From: Ravibacter sp964559125
Lineage (GTDB): Bacteria > Bacteroidota > Bacteroidia > Cytophagales > Spirosomataceae
Direction: 5' to 3'
DNA: 64,000 nt
Assembly (NCBI GenBank): GCA_964559125.1
Contig: CAZLGW010000015.1
Coordinates: 1-64,000 of the forward strand
The notes under the pieces: generated by a model
Told to the model about the DNA's origin: nothing
Databases searched by the model: none
What the model saw: the letters and a program-made list of their open reading frames with translations, nothing else
Made by a program: the position numbers and the translations under genes
In this document: positions 44,850 to 53,209 of the stretch, one piece after another
Layout of the letters: each line of letters begins with the position of its first letter
Numbering within the stretch: the stretch's first letter is position 1

Positions 44850-45158
44850 TTAGGCCAGCTTCAATCCGCTTCCTGTGAAATGCTGAATCTTTGAACGGTT
44901 CACTTTTTTTTCAGCATGCCATATTTCATAATTTTTTTGAAGGTTGACCCAGAATTGGGTGGTGTTTCCGAAAGCTTCAGACAGCTTTACAGCAAGCTCA
45001 GGACTAATTCCGGCGCGACCGTTCACTATTGCAGACAGGTTTTCACGCGCAATGCCTAAACCTTTGGCAACCTGCGTTACTGTTAAACCACGTTCCCTGA
45101 TATAGTCCTCTTTCAAAATTTCACCGGGATGTACAGGAGGCAATCCTCTCTTTAACAT
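44850..45158 (-). CDS. higA: HigA-family antitoxin
   Basis: This 102-residue protein has the VapI/HigA signature PPVHPGEILKEDYI, then an HTH (LTVTQVAKGLGIARENLSAI, NGRAGISPELAVKLSEAF) and W-V-N-L-Q. It neutralises HigB and represses the operon. It lies 21 bp after higB, in the usual toxin-first order. Confidence 0.92.
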   Translation of the reverse strand: MLKRGLPPVHPGEILKEDYIRERGLTVTQVAKGLGIARENLSAIVNGRAGISPELAVKLSEAFGNTTQFWVNLQKNYEIWHAEKKVNRSKIQHFTGSGLKLA

Positions 45159-45179
45159 TGTTTTTATCTTCTTTGTTTT

Positions 45180-45458
45180 TTAATGATAATCTACATAGTC
45201 AACATCAAAAACTTCGCCATTCTCAAAGCGGAAAATAATCCGAAAATTGGGGGAAACCTTTATTGACCAAAAATCTGATAAATCCCCTGTCAGCTTGTGA
45301 ATGCCTGACCCCATTTGCTTAATATCATCTACCGAGGTTATTGCTTCCAACTGATCAAAAATACGGGCAATCTTCCCCAAATAAGCTGCTGGAAGCTTAG
45401 ATCCGTTACCCTGTTCATAATAAAGCAACAGACCTTTGTGCCGGATAGATACAATCAT
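45180..45458 (-). CDS. higB: HigB-family toxin (RelE superfamily)
   Basis: The protein has 92 residues from the Met at 45458 (MIVSIRHKGLLLYYEQ); a start at 45491 would run through the operator. The signature FWSIKVSPNFRIIFRFENGE, then DVDYVDYH, is the HigB/RelE ribosome-dependent mRNA interferase pattern, ending in the catalytic-region His/Tyr. First gene of the higBA pair. Confidence 0.92.
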   Translation of the reverse strand: MIVSIRHKGLLLYYEQGNGSKLPAAYLGKIARIFDQLEAITSVDDIKQMGSGIHKLTGDLSDFWSIKVSPNFRIIFRFENGEVFDVDYVDYH

Positions 45459-45466
45459 AACACAAT

Positions 45467-45492
45467 TGTAATATGTAATATCACATATCACA
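45467..45492 (-). promoter_or_regulatory. higBA operator palindrome
   Basis: TGTAATATGT (45467-45476) and ACATATCACA (45483-45492) form a 10-bp inverted repeat with one mismatch and a 6-nt spacer, directly ahead of higB. This is the expected autoregulatory site. Confidence 0.6.
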
Positions 45493-45525
45493 AGGAAAAT
45501 TTTAATTTATACCTCCTTATTTCCC

Positions 45526-46851
45526 TTACCTCCCATAGTTAACATACAGCCAGACACCGGCGGTATAAAGGTTTACTTTTCCAAACCCGACTCTCTGTAC
45601 AGGAATTTTAACAAAAGGCTCCACTCCGACGTTCAGATGGTTGGTTAGTTTCCTTTCATATCCTAATGAAACCTGGGTATGGCTCAGCCAGTACCAGCCC
45701 GTGGATCCTTCCCAGCGATAGCGGCGGATCTGCGGATCGGGCCGTTCGTAGTTATACTCATATTTTTCACGCTGCATCTGGTAATTGGTGATACCCGCCG
45801 TTAGATACCAGGCGGCGTCCGGCTTTTTGCCCCAGACGTATTTTAAATTGAGGGGTATCTCGATCATGTTACACGTTGCATCGATGCTTTCCGGGCGAAC
45901 AGGTTGCTGCCAGTACGATGGCCAGGTATACTGGCCGTCGGGAGCGTTGTATTTCTTGTCGCTCCGTACGTATCCTGATTGTACCCACAGGCGTTTGGTC
46001 AGTCGGTAGTCGAGGTGGACAGCCCAGGTAAAAGTCGGTGGTGCAAAATCCGGTAATTTCACTGCGCTGAAATCCGGTCCGGCTCCGGCACGGACGGCCC
46101 AGCGTCGGGAGCTTTTCACGGGGAGCTGCAATTCAACCGGAGAAGCTGTTTCAGGAGGGGCGATGCGGGGAATGTCCGGTCCTTGTAAAGAAATGGGCTT
46201 AAATGCCGGGGGTGTAAGGAAAGCTATTTTCGGCAGGGCAGGCCCGGGCAAAGTAGCTCCGGGAGATTGGTAGGAAGGCTTCGGTTCAGGCAGAATAAAG
46301 GTCCCGTCAGTTTCGTGCGTACCCCTAGCACCAAGTTCAGTAGGCTCTCCGCCAGCCTTATCTGCCTGACGGGACCGTGCCTTTAATAATCTTGAAGGAT
46401 TCTTCGGCGGCAACGGGCCGTCGACCAGTGCTCTAGCTTTGCCTGACGATATTTTGTTTCGTTCAACGGCAATTATTTCGTCTCCGTCGCTTTGCCCGGC
46501 GGAAAGCGGATTAACCGTCGCCTCTTCCGCCCGGTCGCCGGGTTTACGGCCGGTAGCCTGCGGTATGTCTTTTCCATTTACGGTTTCCGGCCGACCACCG
46601 GGGTCTGCTGTGTTCTGCCCGGGCCATAAGTACACAAGGGTACCGGTAAGAAATATGATTCCCACGAAAATAGCGAGGCCTTTCCAAAGCTTTTTCGATT
46701 GCCCGGGAATCGCCTTTCCTTCCTCCTCATCCAAACGTTTCCGGAGCTGATCCCAATCCTGAGGGTTATATTTGGGGGCCTGTTCTTCAGACAACTTTCT
46801 GAAGAAGGCGTCCAGCTTGTCATCTGGCCATTCTTGCATAGTCATCTGCAC
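45526..46851 (-). CDS. Inner-membrane-anchored protein with outer-membrane beta-barrel-like domain
   Basis: This 441-residue protein has an N-terminal cytoplasmic stretch (WPDDKLDAFFRKLSEE, DWDQLRKRLDEEE) that resembles short anti-sigma regions. Next come one TM helix (about 55-77), a long Pro-rich linker (about 80-230), and a C-terminal domain of alternating aromatic beta strands (RRWAVRAGAGPDFSAV to LYTAGVWLYVNYGR) like small outer-membrane barrels. The gene overlaps the end of the ECF sigma gene by 32 bp, so it is probably its anti-sigma partner. Spanning from the cytoplasm to the outer membrane would allow direct signalling; that is inference. Confidence 0.75.
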   Translation of the reverse strand: MQMTMQEWPDDKLDAFFRKLSEEQAPKYNPQDWDQLRKRLDEEEGKAIPGQSKKLWKGLAIFVGIIFLTGTLVYLWPGQNTADPGGRPETVNGKDIPQATGRKPGDRAEEATVNPLSAGQSDGDEIIAVERNKISSGKARALVDGPLPPKNPSRLLKARSRQADKAGGEPTELGARGTHETDGTFILPEPKPSYQSPGATLPGPALPKIAFLTPPAFKPISLQGPDIPRIAPPETASPVELQLPVKSSRRWAVRAGAGPDFSAVKLPDFAPPTFTWAVHLDYRLTKRLWVQSGYVRSDKKYNAPDGQYTWPSYWQQPVRPESIDATCNMIEIPLNLKYVWGKKPDAAWYLTAGITNYQMQREKYEYNYERPDPQIRRYRWEGSTGWYWLSHTQVSLGYERKLTNHLNVGVEPFVKIPVQRVGFGKVNLYTAGVWLYVNYGR

Positions 46852-47386
46852 TTAGTTTTGATAACATCATTCTCAGTTTTTCCCGGGCTCTCGATAGATT
46901 CGATTTGGAGGTGCCTACACTGATCCCTAATTTTTCTGCGATCTCCTCATGGCTGTACCCGTCTATGACAGCCATGTTGAAAACGATCTGGTAAACCGGT
47001 GACAGTTTACCGATCAACCCGGTGATATCGGCATAAGACAATTCAGCCAGGACAGTTTCCTGTACCGGCGCATCTTTGTCGTCCGCCGGCTCCAGGGTAA
47101 ATTGATGCGTATTGCGCCTGTAATGATCCAAAGCCGTATTGACCATAATCCTGGCCAGCCAGGTTTTGAACGGACGGGCTTTGTCATAGGTTTCAATTTT
47201 GGTAAAGACTTTGAAGAAGCCGTCGTTCAGGACTTCATTAGCCTCGCTTCGGTTCTGTACATATCGCAGGCATACCGACATGGCGTAGCCATAGAACATC
47301 TTATAAAGACGCTCCTGGCTACGGCAGTTCTTTTTTAAACAGCCCTCCAGCAATTCAGACAATACGGCGGAGTTGTATGCTGACAT
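46820..47386 (-). CDS. ECF RNA polymerase sigma-70 factor
   Basis: This 188-residue protein has region 2 (RLYKMFYGYAMSVCLRYVQN, RSEANEVLNDGFFKVF) and region 4 (SPVYQIVFNMAVIDGYSHEE, IAEKLGISVGTSKSNLSRAR). It belongs to the Cytophagales group paired with membrane proteins of the type encoded next, with which it overlaps. It is not linked to SusC/SusD genes. Confidence 0.93.
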   Translation of the reverse strand: MSAYNSAVLSELLEGCLKKNCRSQERLYKMFYGYAMSVCLRYVQNRSEANEVLNDGFFKVFTKIETYDKARPFKTWLARIMVNTALDHYRRNTHQFTLEPADDKDAPVQETVLAELSYADITGLIGKLSPVYQIVFNMAVIDGYSHEEIAEKLGISVGTSKSNLSRAREKLRMMLSKLSADDYARMAR

Positions 47387-47433
47387 ATCGGGGCGATAAG
47401 AGTTACGTTATGGGGTATTAAAGGGAGGTATTT

Positions 47434-47729
47434 TTAAAGTTGTTTTAAGGTTTGATAGAACTGCCATTTTTTTACATGGGAGCCTCCGGCATGTCCCGGT
47501 GTGCAACAGGCCACCTTCCGGGTACCGGGACACCCGGAGTCTCCGTTTACATCTCTGGCAAAAAATACAGGGTCATGCCCTCTTTATCAGTAAGTACTTT
47601 TCCCAGCGAGGTATCACTGAGTCTGACATCGGGCCGGGCCCCGGGTTCACCATCCTTACTGCATGTGGTCAGTAAGAGTACCAGAGCAGCGGCTCCGGCA
47701 AATACCTTTAAGTATGATTTGATTTTCAT
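47434..47729 (-). pseudogene. Frameshifted secreted-repeat lipoprotein (COG4315/PF03640-like)
   Basis: The ATG at 47729 starts a lipoprotein (lipobox LLLTTC). The recognisable LGKVLTDKEGMTLYF motif of the secreted-repeat family runs into a stop at 47547. Changing frame by one base at a run of six T (47560-47565) continues the family pattern as FFARDVNGDSGCPGTRKV and stays open to 47434. The gene is broken, or the homopolymer is a sequencing error. Intact members are small exported proteins of unknown role. Confidence 0.7.
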
Positions 47730-47936
47730 AACAAGCCAGGTTAGAAACTAACATTGATACCACTGATACGTAGAAAGGAATATCAGGGTTGCCTGGCTGT
47801 TAAAAAAAAGTAATTAAGTGTGGTTCACATGCGTATTCATCTGTTTTATCCCGGAACGGAGCACTGTGACCGGATTGTACAGTGCGGACGATCTTTTCGG
47901 GAAACCCTTTCATGGAGCTCAGCACAGACAGGTTTG

Positions 47937-49295
47937 CTACAGCAGGCTTAGTACTCTTTCCACGACCTGCCTGCAGGTAAAAATATACCGGTGGTAGTTA
48001 GGAATCCGGTTCAGGTTTAAGATAATCCTGCCACCATTTATATCATTGTAGTCAGCCTCCTTCCAGACCTTATCTATTGCTTCGATCGTTCCCGGCCTTG
48101 GATTACGGAAAGGGTAGCGCAGGCGTTCCTCATCATCTTTGAATACAATACCTTTAATCAGGGGGTCGATCGGCTCGAAGTTAAATCCCGGTTCAAGGAC
48201 GGGCTCAACTTCCCGGCTACCGTAGTTACCTAAGTTGCGGTAGTCTTTTGTGAGGTTGAACAGCTCATCCGGAGTTAACTCCTGGTTAATATTAGAACCA
48301 CCAACGAACCTTTTGGTACTGGAATAAAGCAGGTAATCATTCCTGCTATGAAAGACATGCACTTTTTTTCCCAGCTTCTTCAGCCCCGAAAAATCATAAT
48401 GAAACTCGTCGGCATCTTTATCTTTAAAGTAGTTGTGAAGTTTAACGCCGCCCTTTTGGATAGCCAGATGGGTAATATCGGGCGCCATCAGGAAGATATT
48501 CTCGAAAATCCCGGAAGGGATCCGGTCCTTGAAACCGGGGGTAGTGGGATCGTTAAGCATCCCGTTCAGAAGCTGGTGACCAAAAGAGTGTACGATCAGG
48601 TTCAAGCGCCTGCCGTTGTTCTTTAATTCATGGGAAAGACGCCGGAATGGTTCCCAGAGGCCATTTTTCGTAAAGTTCTGACCAGCCCTGATCGACCTGT
48701 CGTCAACTGTTTTCCGCGCCGGACCGCCCTGTGCAGGCCAGGTAAAAAAGATGACTTTTGCAATCTTGTTACCCGGATATGTCATGTAGCCGTTTACGAA
48801 ATTCTCCAGCAGGTCGAGTTTCAGAGAAGAAAGCATCTGGTATCCGTGGATGTAGACGAATACGTGTTTCCGGTGGGGCGGAATACGCCGCAGAGAGTTC
48901 ATAAACCCGTTTACAAAAGCTTCGCGGATCAATTGATTGACACGGATACCCGATGAATCTGCCGGAAGGCGTAAAGGAGTGAAATAGAGCTCTTTCGGGG
49001 GAGTCTTCTTGCCCATATCGGGGCGGCCGTCCGGTTTGACCTGCCTGTAGCAGATAAGCCACTGATCACGATCCTCACCGGACAAGCCGGAGCTATCCGG
49101 CACCGGGTCCACGGCGCCGCTCCATATATAGGCTCCGTTATCGAGCTTATACCAGACATCGTCCCCGTCGTATGGGTCTCCTAAGACAGATTCCGTGATT
49201 TCGACGGTTTCCCCGATCGAATAGTAATCCAATATCAGCGAGTTGACATTGGGTCTGTGCCGTTCGTTTACCTCCGTGTGAATAATTCCTTTCAT
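47937..49295 (-). CDS. Alpha/beta hydrolase (DUF900-like) with N-terminal SH3-like region
   Basis: This 452-residue cytoplasmic protein has residues 1-70 resembling a small beta-barrel (SH3-like, DYYSIGETVEITESVLG, VWYKLDNGAYIWSGAV). Then comes a hydrolase core with the oxyanion strand FVYIHGYQ, the nucleophile motif LIVHSFGHQLL (Ser in H-S-F-G, in place of the usual G-x-S-x-G) and a late His/Asp region (VHVFHSRNDYLLYSS). This matches DUF900-type serine esterases. The start overlaps the end of the membrane-protein gene by 4 bp (ATGA), so the two form a coupled unit. Confidence 0.8.
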   Translation of the reverse strand: MKGIIHTEVNERHRPNVNSLILDYYSIGETVEITESVLGDPYDGDDVWYKLDNGAYIWSGAVDPVPDSSGLSGEDRDQWLICYRQVKPDGRPDMGKKTPPKELYFTPLRLPADSSGIRVNQLIREAFVNGFMNSLRRIPPHRKHVFVYIHGYQMLSSLKLDLLENFVNGYMTYPGNKIAKVIFFTWPAQGGPARKTVDDRSIRAGQNFTKNGLWEPFRRLSHELKNNGRRLNLIVHSFGHQLLNGMLNDPTTPGFKDRIPSGIFENIFLMAPDITHLAIQKGGVKLHNYFKDKDADEFHYDFSGLKKLGKKVHVFHSRNDYLLYSSTKRFVGGSNINQELTPDELFNLTKDYRNLGNYGSREVEPVLEPGFNFEPIDPLIKGIVFKDDEERLRYPFRNPRPGTIEAIDKVWKEADYNDINGGRIILNLNRIPNYHRYIFTCRQVVERVLSLL

Positions 49296-50560
49296 CCTAC
49301 CCTGTTTAAAATTCCACGGTTTGAAATGGCGGTATTCGATACGCTGCCGGTTTCGGGTTCAGGCTGGACAGGTTTGGAGCTTCTCAGCCTTATCAGCTTG
49401 TTCAGTAAGTCAAACCAGAAAGGAGAGCCTATCGCGATGGCAATAACCGTAAGCAGGTAACCCCAGATACGCCCTCCTGAGAAGATATAGCCTAGCTTGT
49501 AGCGCGTTGTACTTATTTTGAAATGGGGATCCTTTCCTTCATTTTCCTCTTTGCTGATTTTATCGGGCAGTATTTTCCTTAGTGTTTTTTCATCCACCGA
49601 CTCGTGTACGACCAGGTAAATCTCTGTCTTTATGTCGGCCTTGGGATTTGTTGATTTAAACGGAACGTATTTAAATCCCGGTTTGAGCTGGGAATCTGTT
49701 TTTTCTTCAAGAAAGAAAATCTCGTTACCGATATTCCAGTTTGACGACAGAATGCTTTGAGCGTTGGCAATGTCTTTTTCAAGGGCGCTCTTCAGTGAGT
49801 CCAGGTTATTCCGGGGTACTTTTTCGTCTCCGGAGGGAGCTTCACCATCGTTTCTTTCCTGGTAGCTGATAGCCATCTGTACCAGGTTATTGCGCGCTTC
49901 CTGATCTATCGATAGTTTTTTGATGATGGCCAGTGTGTCGACATTGAATGCAAACACCAGGAATGCGCCTATAAAAAGCAGCAAAACCTGGGTTGTTTGT
50001 TTGTACCAGCCGGCCGCCCGGTCCTGTGTCTCATTGTACCATCTCTCCAACAGTATCCTGAATTTTGTCAGATCTGAATTAGAATCGTCCAGAAGGGAAC
50101 GGATATAGTTTTTTGTGTCGGAATTGTCAGGCAGCTTTTCCAATCCGTCTTCTATACATGCCAGGAGGCTGGCGTCGGGGTTGTCGGTTTTAATTGAATC
50201 GATCAGCGCCTTTGAAAATGTCTCGGCTGTGAGGTAGGCTGCTTTATTGCCCAGGCCTCCGCTTGTCTGGTATCTGATAACCGGCTGACTGATTACACGA
50301 TTATAGAGATCCGGGTTTTTCAGGTTCAGAGCCGTTCCCCGAACGCGCGTAATAGTCGTAGAGAGTTCAACCAGGTATCTTTTTACCGGATTCGTAAACA
50401 CTTTCTCATCCTTCAGCATCCTTGCCAGCGAATAGTAAAGGTTCAGACCACGGAGATTGAACACGGAAGAAATAATCTCGATGAAGACAGTAGCGTAAAG
50501 ACTATACAGAAGATAAATGAATACAAGTCCGATTACTACATCAAATGCTACGTTATCCAT
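49292..50560 (-). CDS. Membrane protein coupled to the DUF900-like hydrolase
   Basis: This 422-residue protein has TM1 at residues 7-30 (VIGLVFIYLLYSLYATVFIE), a cytoplasmic helical region (about 45-185), TM2 at about 190-208 (TTQVLLLFIGAFLVFAFNV), a charged extracytoplasmic part (about 210-375), and TM3 at about 378-398 (LLTVIAIAIGSPFWFDLL). No known function. The hydrolase gene begins within its last codons, suggesting a stoichiometric pair. A membrane anchor or gate with a lipase/esterase-like effector is one possible reading, but no defence role is proven. Confidence 0.75.
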   Translation of the reverse strand: MDNVAFDVVIGLVFIYLLYSLYATVFIEIISSVFNLRGLNLYYSLARMLKDEKVFTNPVKRYLVELSTTITRVRGTALNLKNPDLYNRVISQPVIRYQTSGGLGNKAAYLTAETFSKALIDSIKTDNPDASLLACIEDGLEKLPDNSDTKNYIRSLLDDSNSDLTKFRILLERWYNETQDRAAGWYKQTTQVLLLFIGAFLVFAFNVDTLAIIKKLSIDQEARNNLVQMAISYQERNDGEAPSGDEKVPRNNLDSLKSALEKDIANAQSILSSNWNIGNEIFFLEEKTDSQLKPGFKYVPFKSTNPKADIKTEIYLVVHESVDEKTLRKILPDKISKEENEGKDPHFKISTTRYKLGYIFSGGRIWGYLLTVIAIAIGSPFWFDLLNKLIRLRSSKPVQPEPETGSVSNTAISNRGILNRVG

Positions 50561-50679
50561 AATATTGAGTAATGAGGGTGGAGACTCTATCCTTTTTTAA
50601 TTAACTTGTTATCAAAGTATTATGTTGACAAAAGTTACTTATCAGAATTGAGGGACATTATTCTCCATACTGATATACG

Positions 50680-51723
50680 TCACATTTTCCGGATCCACTC
50701 CCTGATCGTTTCAATCCCTTCCCTGTGATTAACGGTGCGGCCCAGTTCGGGCATCATCACTCCCGGGTCTTTTGATTCGATGCGGTATTGAAGAATAGAG
50801 GCATCCGGCCTGCCTTTTACAATATCGAACTTCCTGCCTCCCGATCCGCGTCCGGCTGCTACCGGCGTCTTATCGATCCCCAGGAGAGTGGGGTCTGTAT
50901 TGTGAATGCTGAGATTGAGTCCCGAAGTATTGGCCGGGCCTTCGGGACGGTGGCAGTGTGCGCAGTTGACGTCCAGCCAGGCGCGGGCTCTTTCATCTAA
51001 AGTCCCGGAGCCGGGGTCATCCCATACCGGTACTTTTTCAATTGCCGGGATTTCGGGGAGTCCTTCCAGTATTTCTGCTTCTTTCCATACCAGCAACTGG
51101 TTTTGCCCCGAATGCGGATACCCCCAGCCACGCCACTCCCCGTTTAGCTGCCGGGCCGAAGGGCCTATAGGCTGCAGCGTTTCATTGAAGCTATGGCAGC
51201 CTTTGCACTGGTTGAGATTGGGTACCTGGAACTTATGCCTGTACTTTTTCCCGTCCAGGTAGGTATACGATACATCGACCGTCTCTCCGGCTACCTCGAG
51301 CGAGGCGTCTTGCTGGTCTTCGTCCCAGACGTAGGTCAGTGCCTTCCATCCCCGCTCTTCGTGAATCAACAGCCGCGTTTCTATCAGCCGTTTTCCTTTG
51401 GCGGGGTTCCGGAAATCGTTCGGAAAGAAAAAGGTTTTGATCAGTGTGGTTCCTTTCGGGAAACCGAGAACTTCCTTCGGATCGAACCGGGCCTGGGCAC
51501 CTTCCGGGAGAACCGCAAACCTGCTTTTTTCTGCATAGTCGCTGAAAAGCGGTGTATTGAGAGAGTAGGGGATCACTCCTTTTGCGGGGACTTGCTCACG
51601 AATCTCTCCCGTAAAAAAGCCATATTCGGATAGCTTTGCCTTAGGTGCCGGAGCGTGTTTCAGCGAGCCGGAAAAGATGAGCCCGCAGATCAGCAGAAGC
51701 GGTAAACCAATTGCTTTCATCAT
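50680..51723 (-). CDS. SO2930/HNE_0200-family exported protein with two CxxCH haem motifs (TIGR03806)
   Basis: This 347-residue protein has a signal peptide, the N-terminal motif LSEYGFFTG and two c-type haem motifs (CKGCH and CAHCH). The rest (YSLNTPLFSDYAEKSRF, KGTTLIKTFFFPNDFRNP) fits the TIGR03806 family. That family is known to occur in two-gene pairs with TIGR03805 beta-helix proteins; the function is unknown. Its start overlaps the preceding stop by one base. Confidence 0.88.
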   Translation of the reverse strand: MMKAIGLPLLLICGLIFSGSLKHAPAPKAKLSEYGFFTGEIREQVPAKGVIPYSLNTPLFSDYAEKSRFAVLPEGAQARFDPKEVLGFPKGTTLIKTFFFPNDFRNPAKGKRLIETRLLIHEERGWKALTYVWDEDQQDASLEVAGETVDVSYTYLDGKKYRHKFQVPNLNQCKGCHSFNETLQPIGPSARQLNGEWRGWGYPHSGQNQLLVWKEAEILEGLPEIPAIEKVPVWDDPGSGTLDERARAWLDVNCAHCHRPEGPANTSGLNLSIHNTDPTLLGIDKTPVAAGRGSGGRKFDIVKGRPDASILQYRIESKDPGVMMPELGRTVNHREGIETIREWIRKM

Positions 51724-52898
51724 TATTCTATAACTACCCCGGGTAAGGTACAGGTTACAGCGGTAACATCTCTTGATACGTCCCTGAAGTTGTTGCCGAT
51801 ATCCATGTTCGCAAATGTATTCTCCTGGTTATCGTGCATACAAACTACAGGTCCGGTTGCCTTTTCGTCGGTAATGCCGTCCCACAGCACGTGCGGGACA
51901 TCCTTGCCGAATTTCAGCTTAAACCGGAACATCATTCCCATGCGTCCTTTGCCCGTCGGCTTCACCGGCTCCCGGCTGAAGCGGTTGTGATGGATATGGA
52001 TACGGGAAGGATACGGGTCATATTCCTTATCCTTAACAGGGTTTTCCGTTACGAAATAGCTGATTACGCCGGTACCTATCGATCGGTTGCCGGCAATATC
52101 GTTTTCGAAAATTTCGACGTTGGAGGCAGCCAGCACCAGTATACCCGTGCCGTCCGGGACCTTCGCTACAATGTTACCCTTAGGCGCGAAATTGGGATAG
52201 TTGTTATGATGTATCCGGTTATTAAACACCTTTACATTCCCGCCTTTTTTGAGAACCAGGTCAGGAAGGTCGAACACCAGGATACCGCCGGTGTTTTCGG
52301 TGGCTTCGTTATCAAAGACTTCGGCATTCAGCGAGTTTTCAATTTCGATTCCCGCTACATTATGGTGCGCCCTGTTGTTTTTAACTACGATAGATTTTGA
52401 TTGTCCGACATAAATACCGGCATCGGAAGCGCCGTAAGCTTCACATTTTTCAATCAGCACGTTTTCGCACTGTACAGGATAAATAGCATAGGAACCGTTT
52501 CTGGCAGATGGTTTGCCAGGCCATCCTGCCTGTATATTCCTGAATGTGATACCCCTGATATCTTTTGTTTTGATGCAGTCGCCTTTTGCGTTGTGAACAG
52601 TGAGATCCTCGATCACGATATTCCTGCAATTGGTGATCAGCATCCCCTCGGCGCCGGTTGACTGTCCTGCGAAATCCAGCACGGTTTTACCGGTACCTTT
52701 ACCCCTGATCGTGATGTTGTTTTTGCCATCCATCGAGAGGCTGCCTTCCAGTCTGAAAACACCTTCCTCCAGCTCTATGACAGCGTTATCTTCCGCCAGG
52801 ATAAGCTGGGTTTGTATTTTTTTGTAGACATCTTTCTGGGCCTGCCCCCGAAAAGGTAGTAATACTATGGCTAAAAACAGGATTCCTGACAATCGCAT
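51723..52898 (-). CDS. Exported parallel beta-helix protein (TIGR03805)
   Basis: This 391-residue protein has a signal peptide (LFLAIVLLPFRGQAQ) and a right-handed parallel beta-helix with regular N-ladders (ITIRGKGTGKTVLDFAG, VIEDLTVHNAKGDCIKTK, IVVKNNRAHHNVAGIEIENS, EIFENDIAGNRSIGTGVI). It matches the TIGR03805 beta_helix_1 family. It forms a translationally coupled pair with the downstream haem-motif protein. Confidence 0.88.
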   Translation of the reverse strand: MRLSGILFLAIVLLPFRGQAQKDVYKKIQTQLILAEDNAVIELEEGVFRLEGSLSMDGKNNITIRGKGTGKTVLDFAGQSTGAEGMLITNCRNIVIEDLTVHNAKGDCIKTKDIRGITFRNIQAGWPGKPSARNGSYAIYPVQCENVLIEKCEAYGASDAGIYVGQSKSIVVKNNRAHHNVAGIEIENSLNAEVFDNEATENTGGILVFDLPDLVLKKGGNVKVFNNRIHHNNYPNFAPKGNIVAKVPDGTGILVLAASNVEIFENDIAGNRSIGTGVISYFVTENPVKDKEYDPYPSRIHIHHNRFSREPVKPTGKGRMGMMFRFKLKFGKDVPHVLWDGITDEKATGPVVCMHDNQENTFANMDIGNNFRDVSRDVTAVTCTLPGVVIE

Positions 52899-53209
52899 GA
52901 CGTACCGGATTGGTTATTTTGAAATTGCAAAATAGTAAGAATGCTTTTAAAGATATAACGATAAGCCGAACCTGGGGGAAAGCGTATTCCATAAGGAGGC
53001 ATAGGTATTGGTTTTGCGGCGTTCGCAGACCAGGAAATTTTAATATTTTTCCGGGTCTTATCTCTCCCTCCAGGCGTCGGATAGTTCCCGACAGGAACTG
53101 ATATTAGTCATTTATTAGTCACTATGTGGTCATTTGATCTTTCGTTGTACGGAGCGAGATTGCAGTGAGTGCCTGGCTTCTTCAATAACAACTGCTTTGT
53201 ACTCCTCTC
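52899..53209. other. Divergent intergenic region
   Basis: The 311 bp between the divergent beta-helix and InlB-repeat genes hold the promoters for both. No repeat, palindrome or convincing consensus element was found. Confidence 0.5.
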
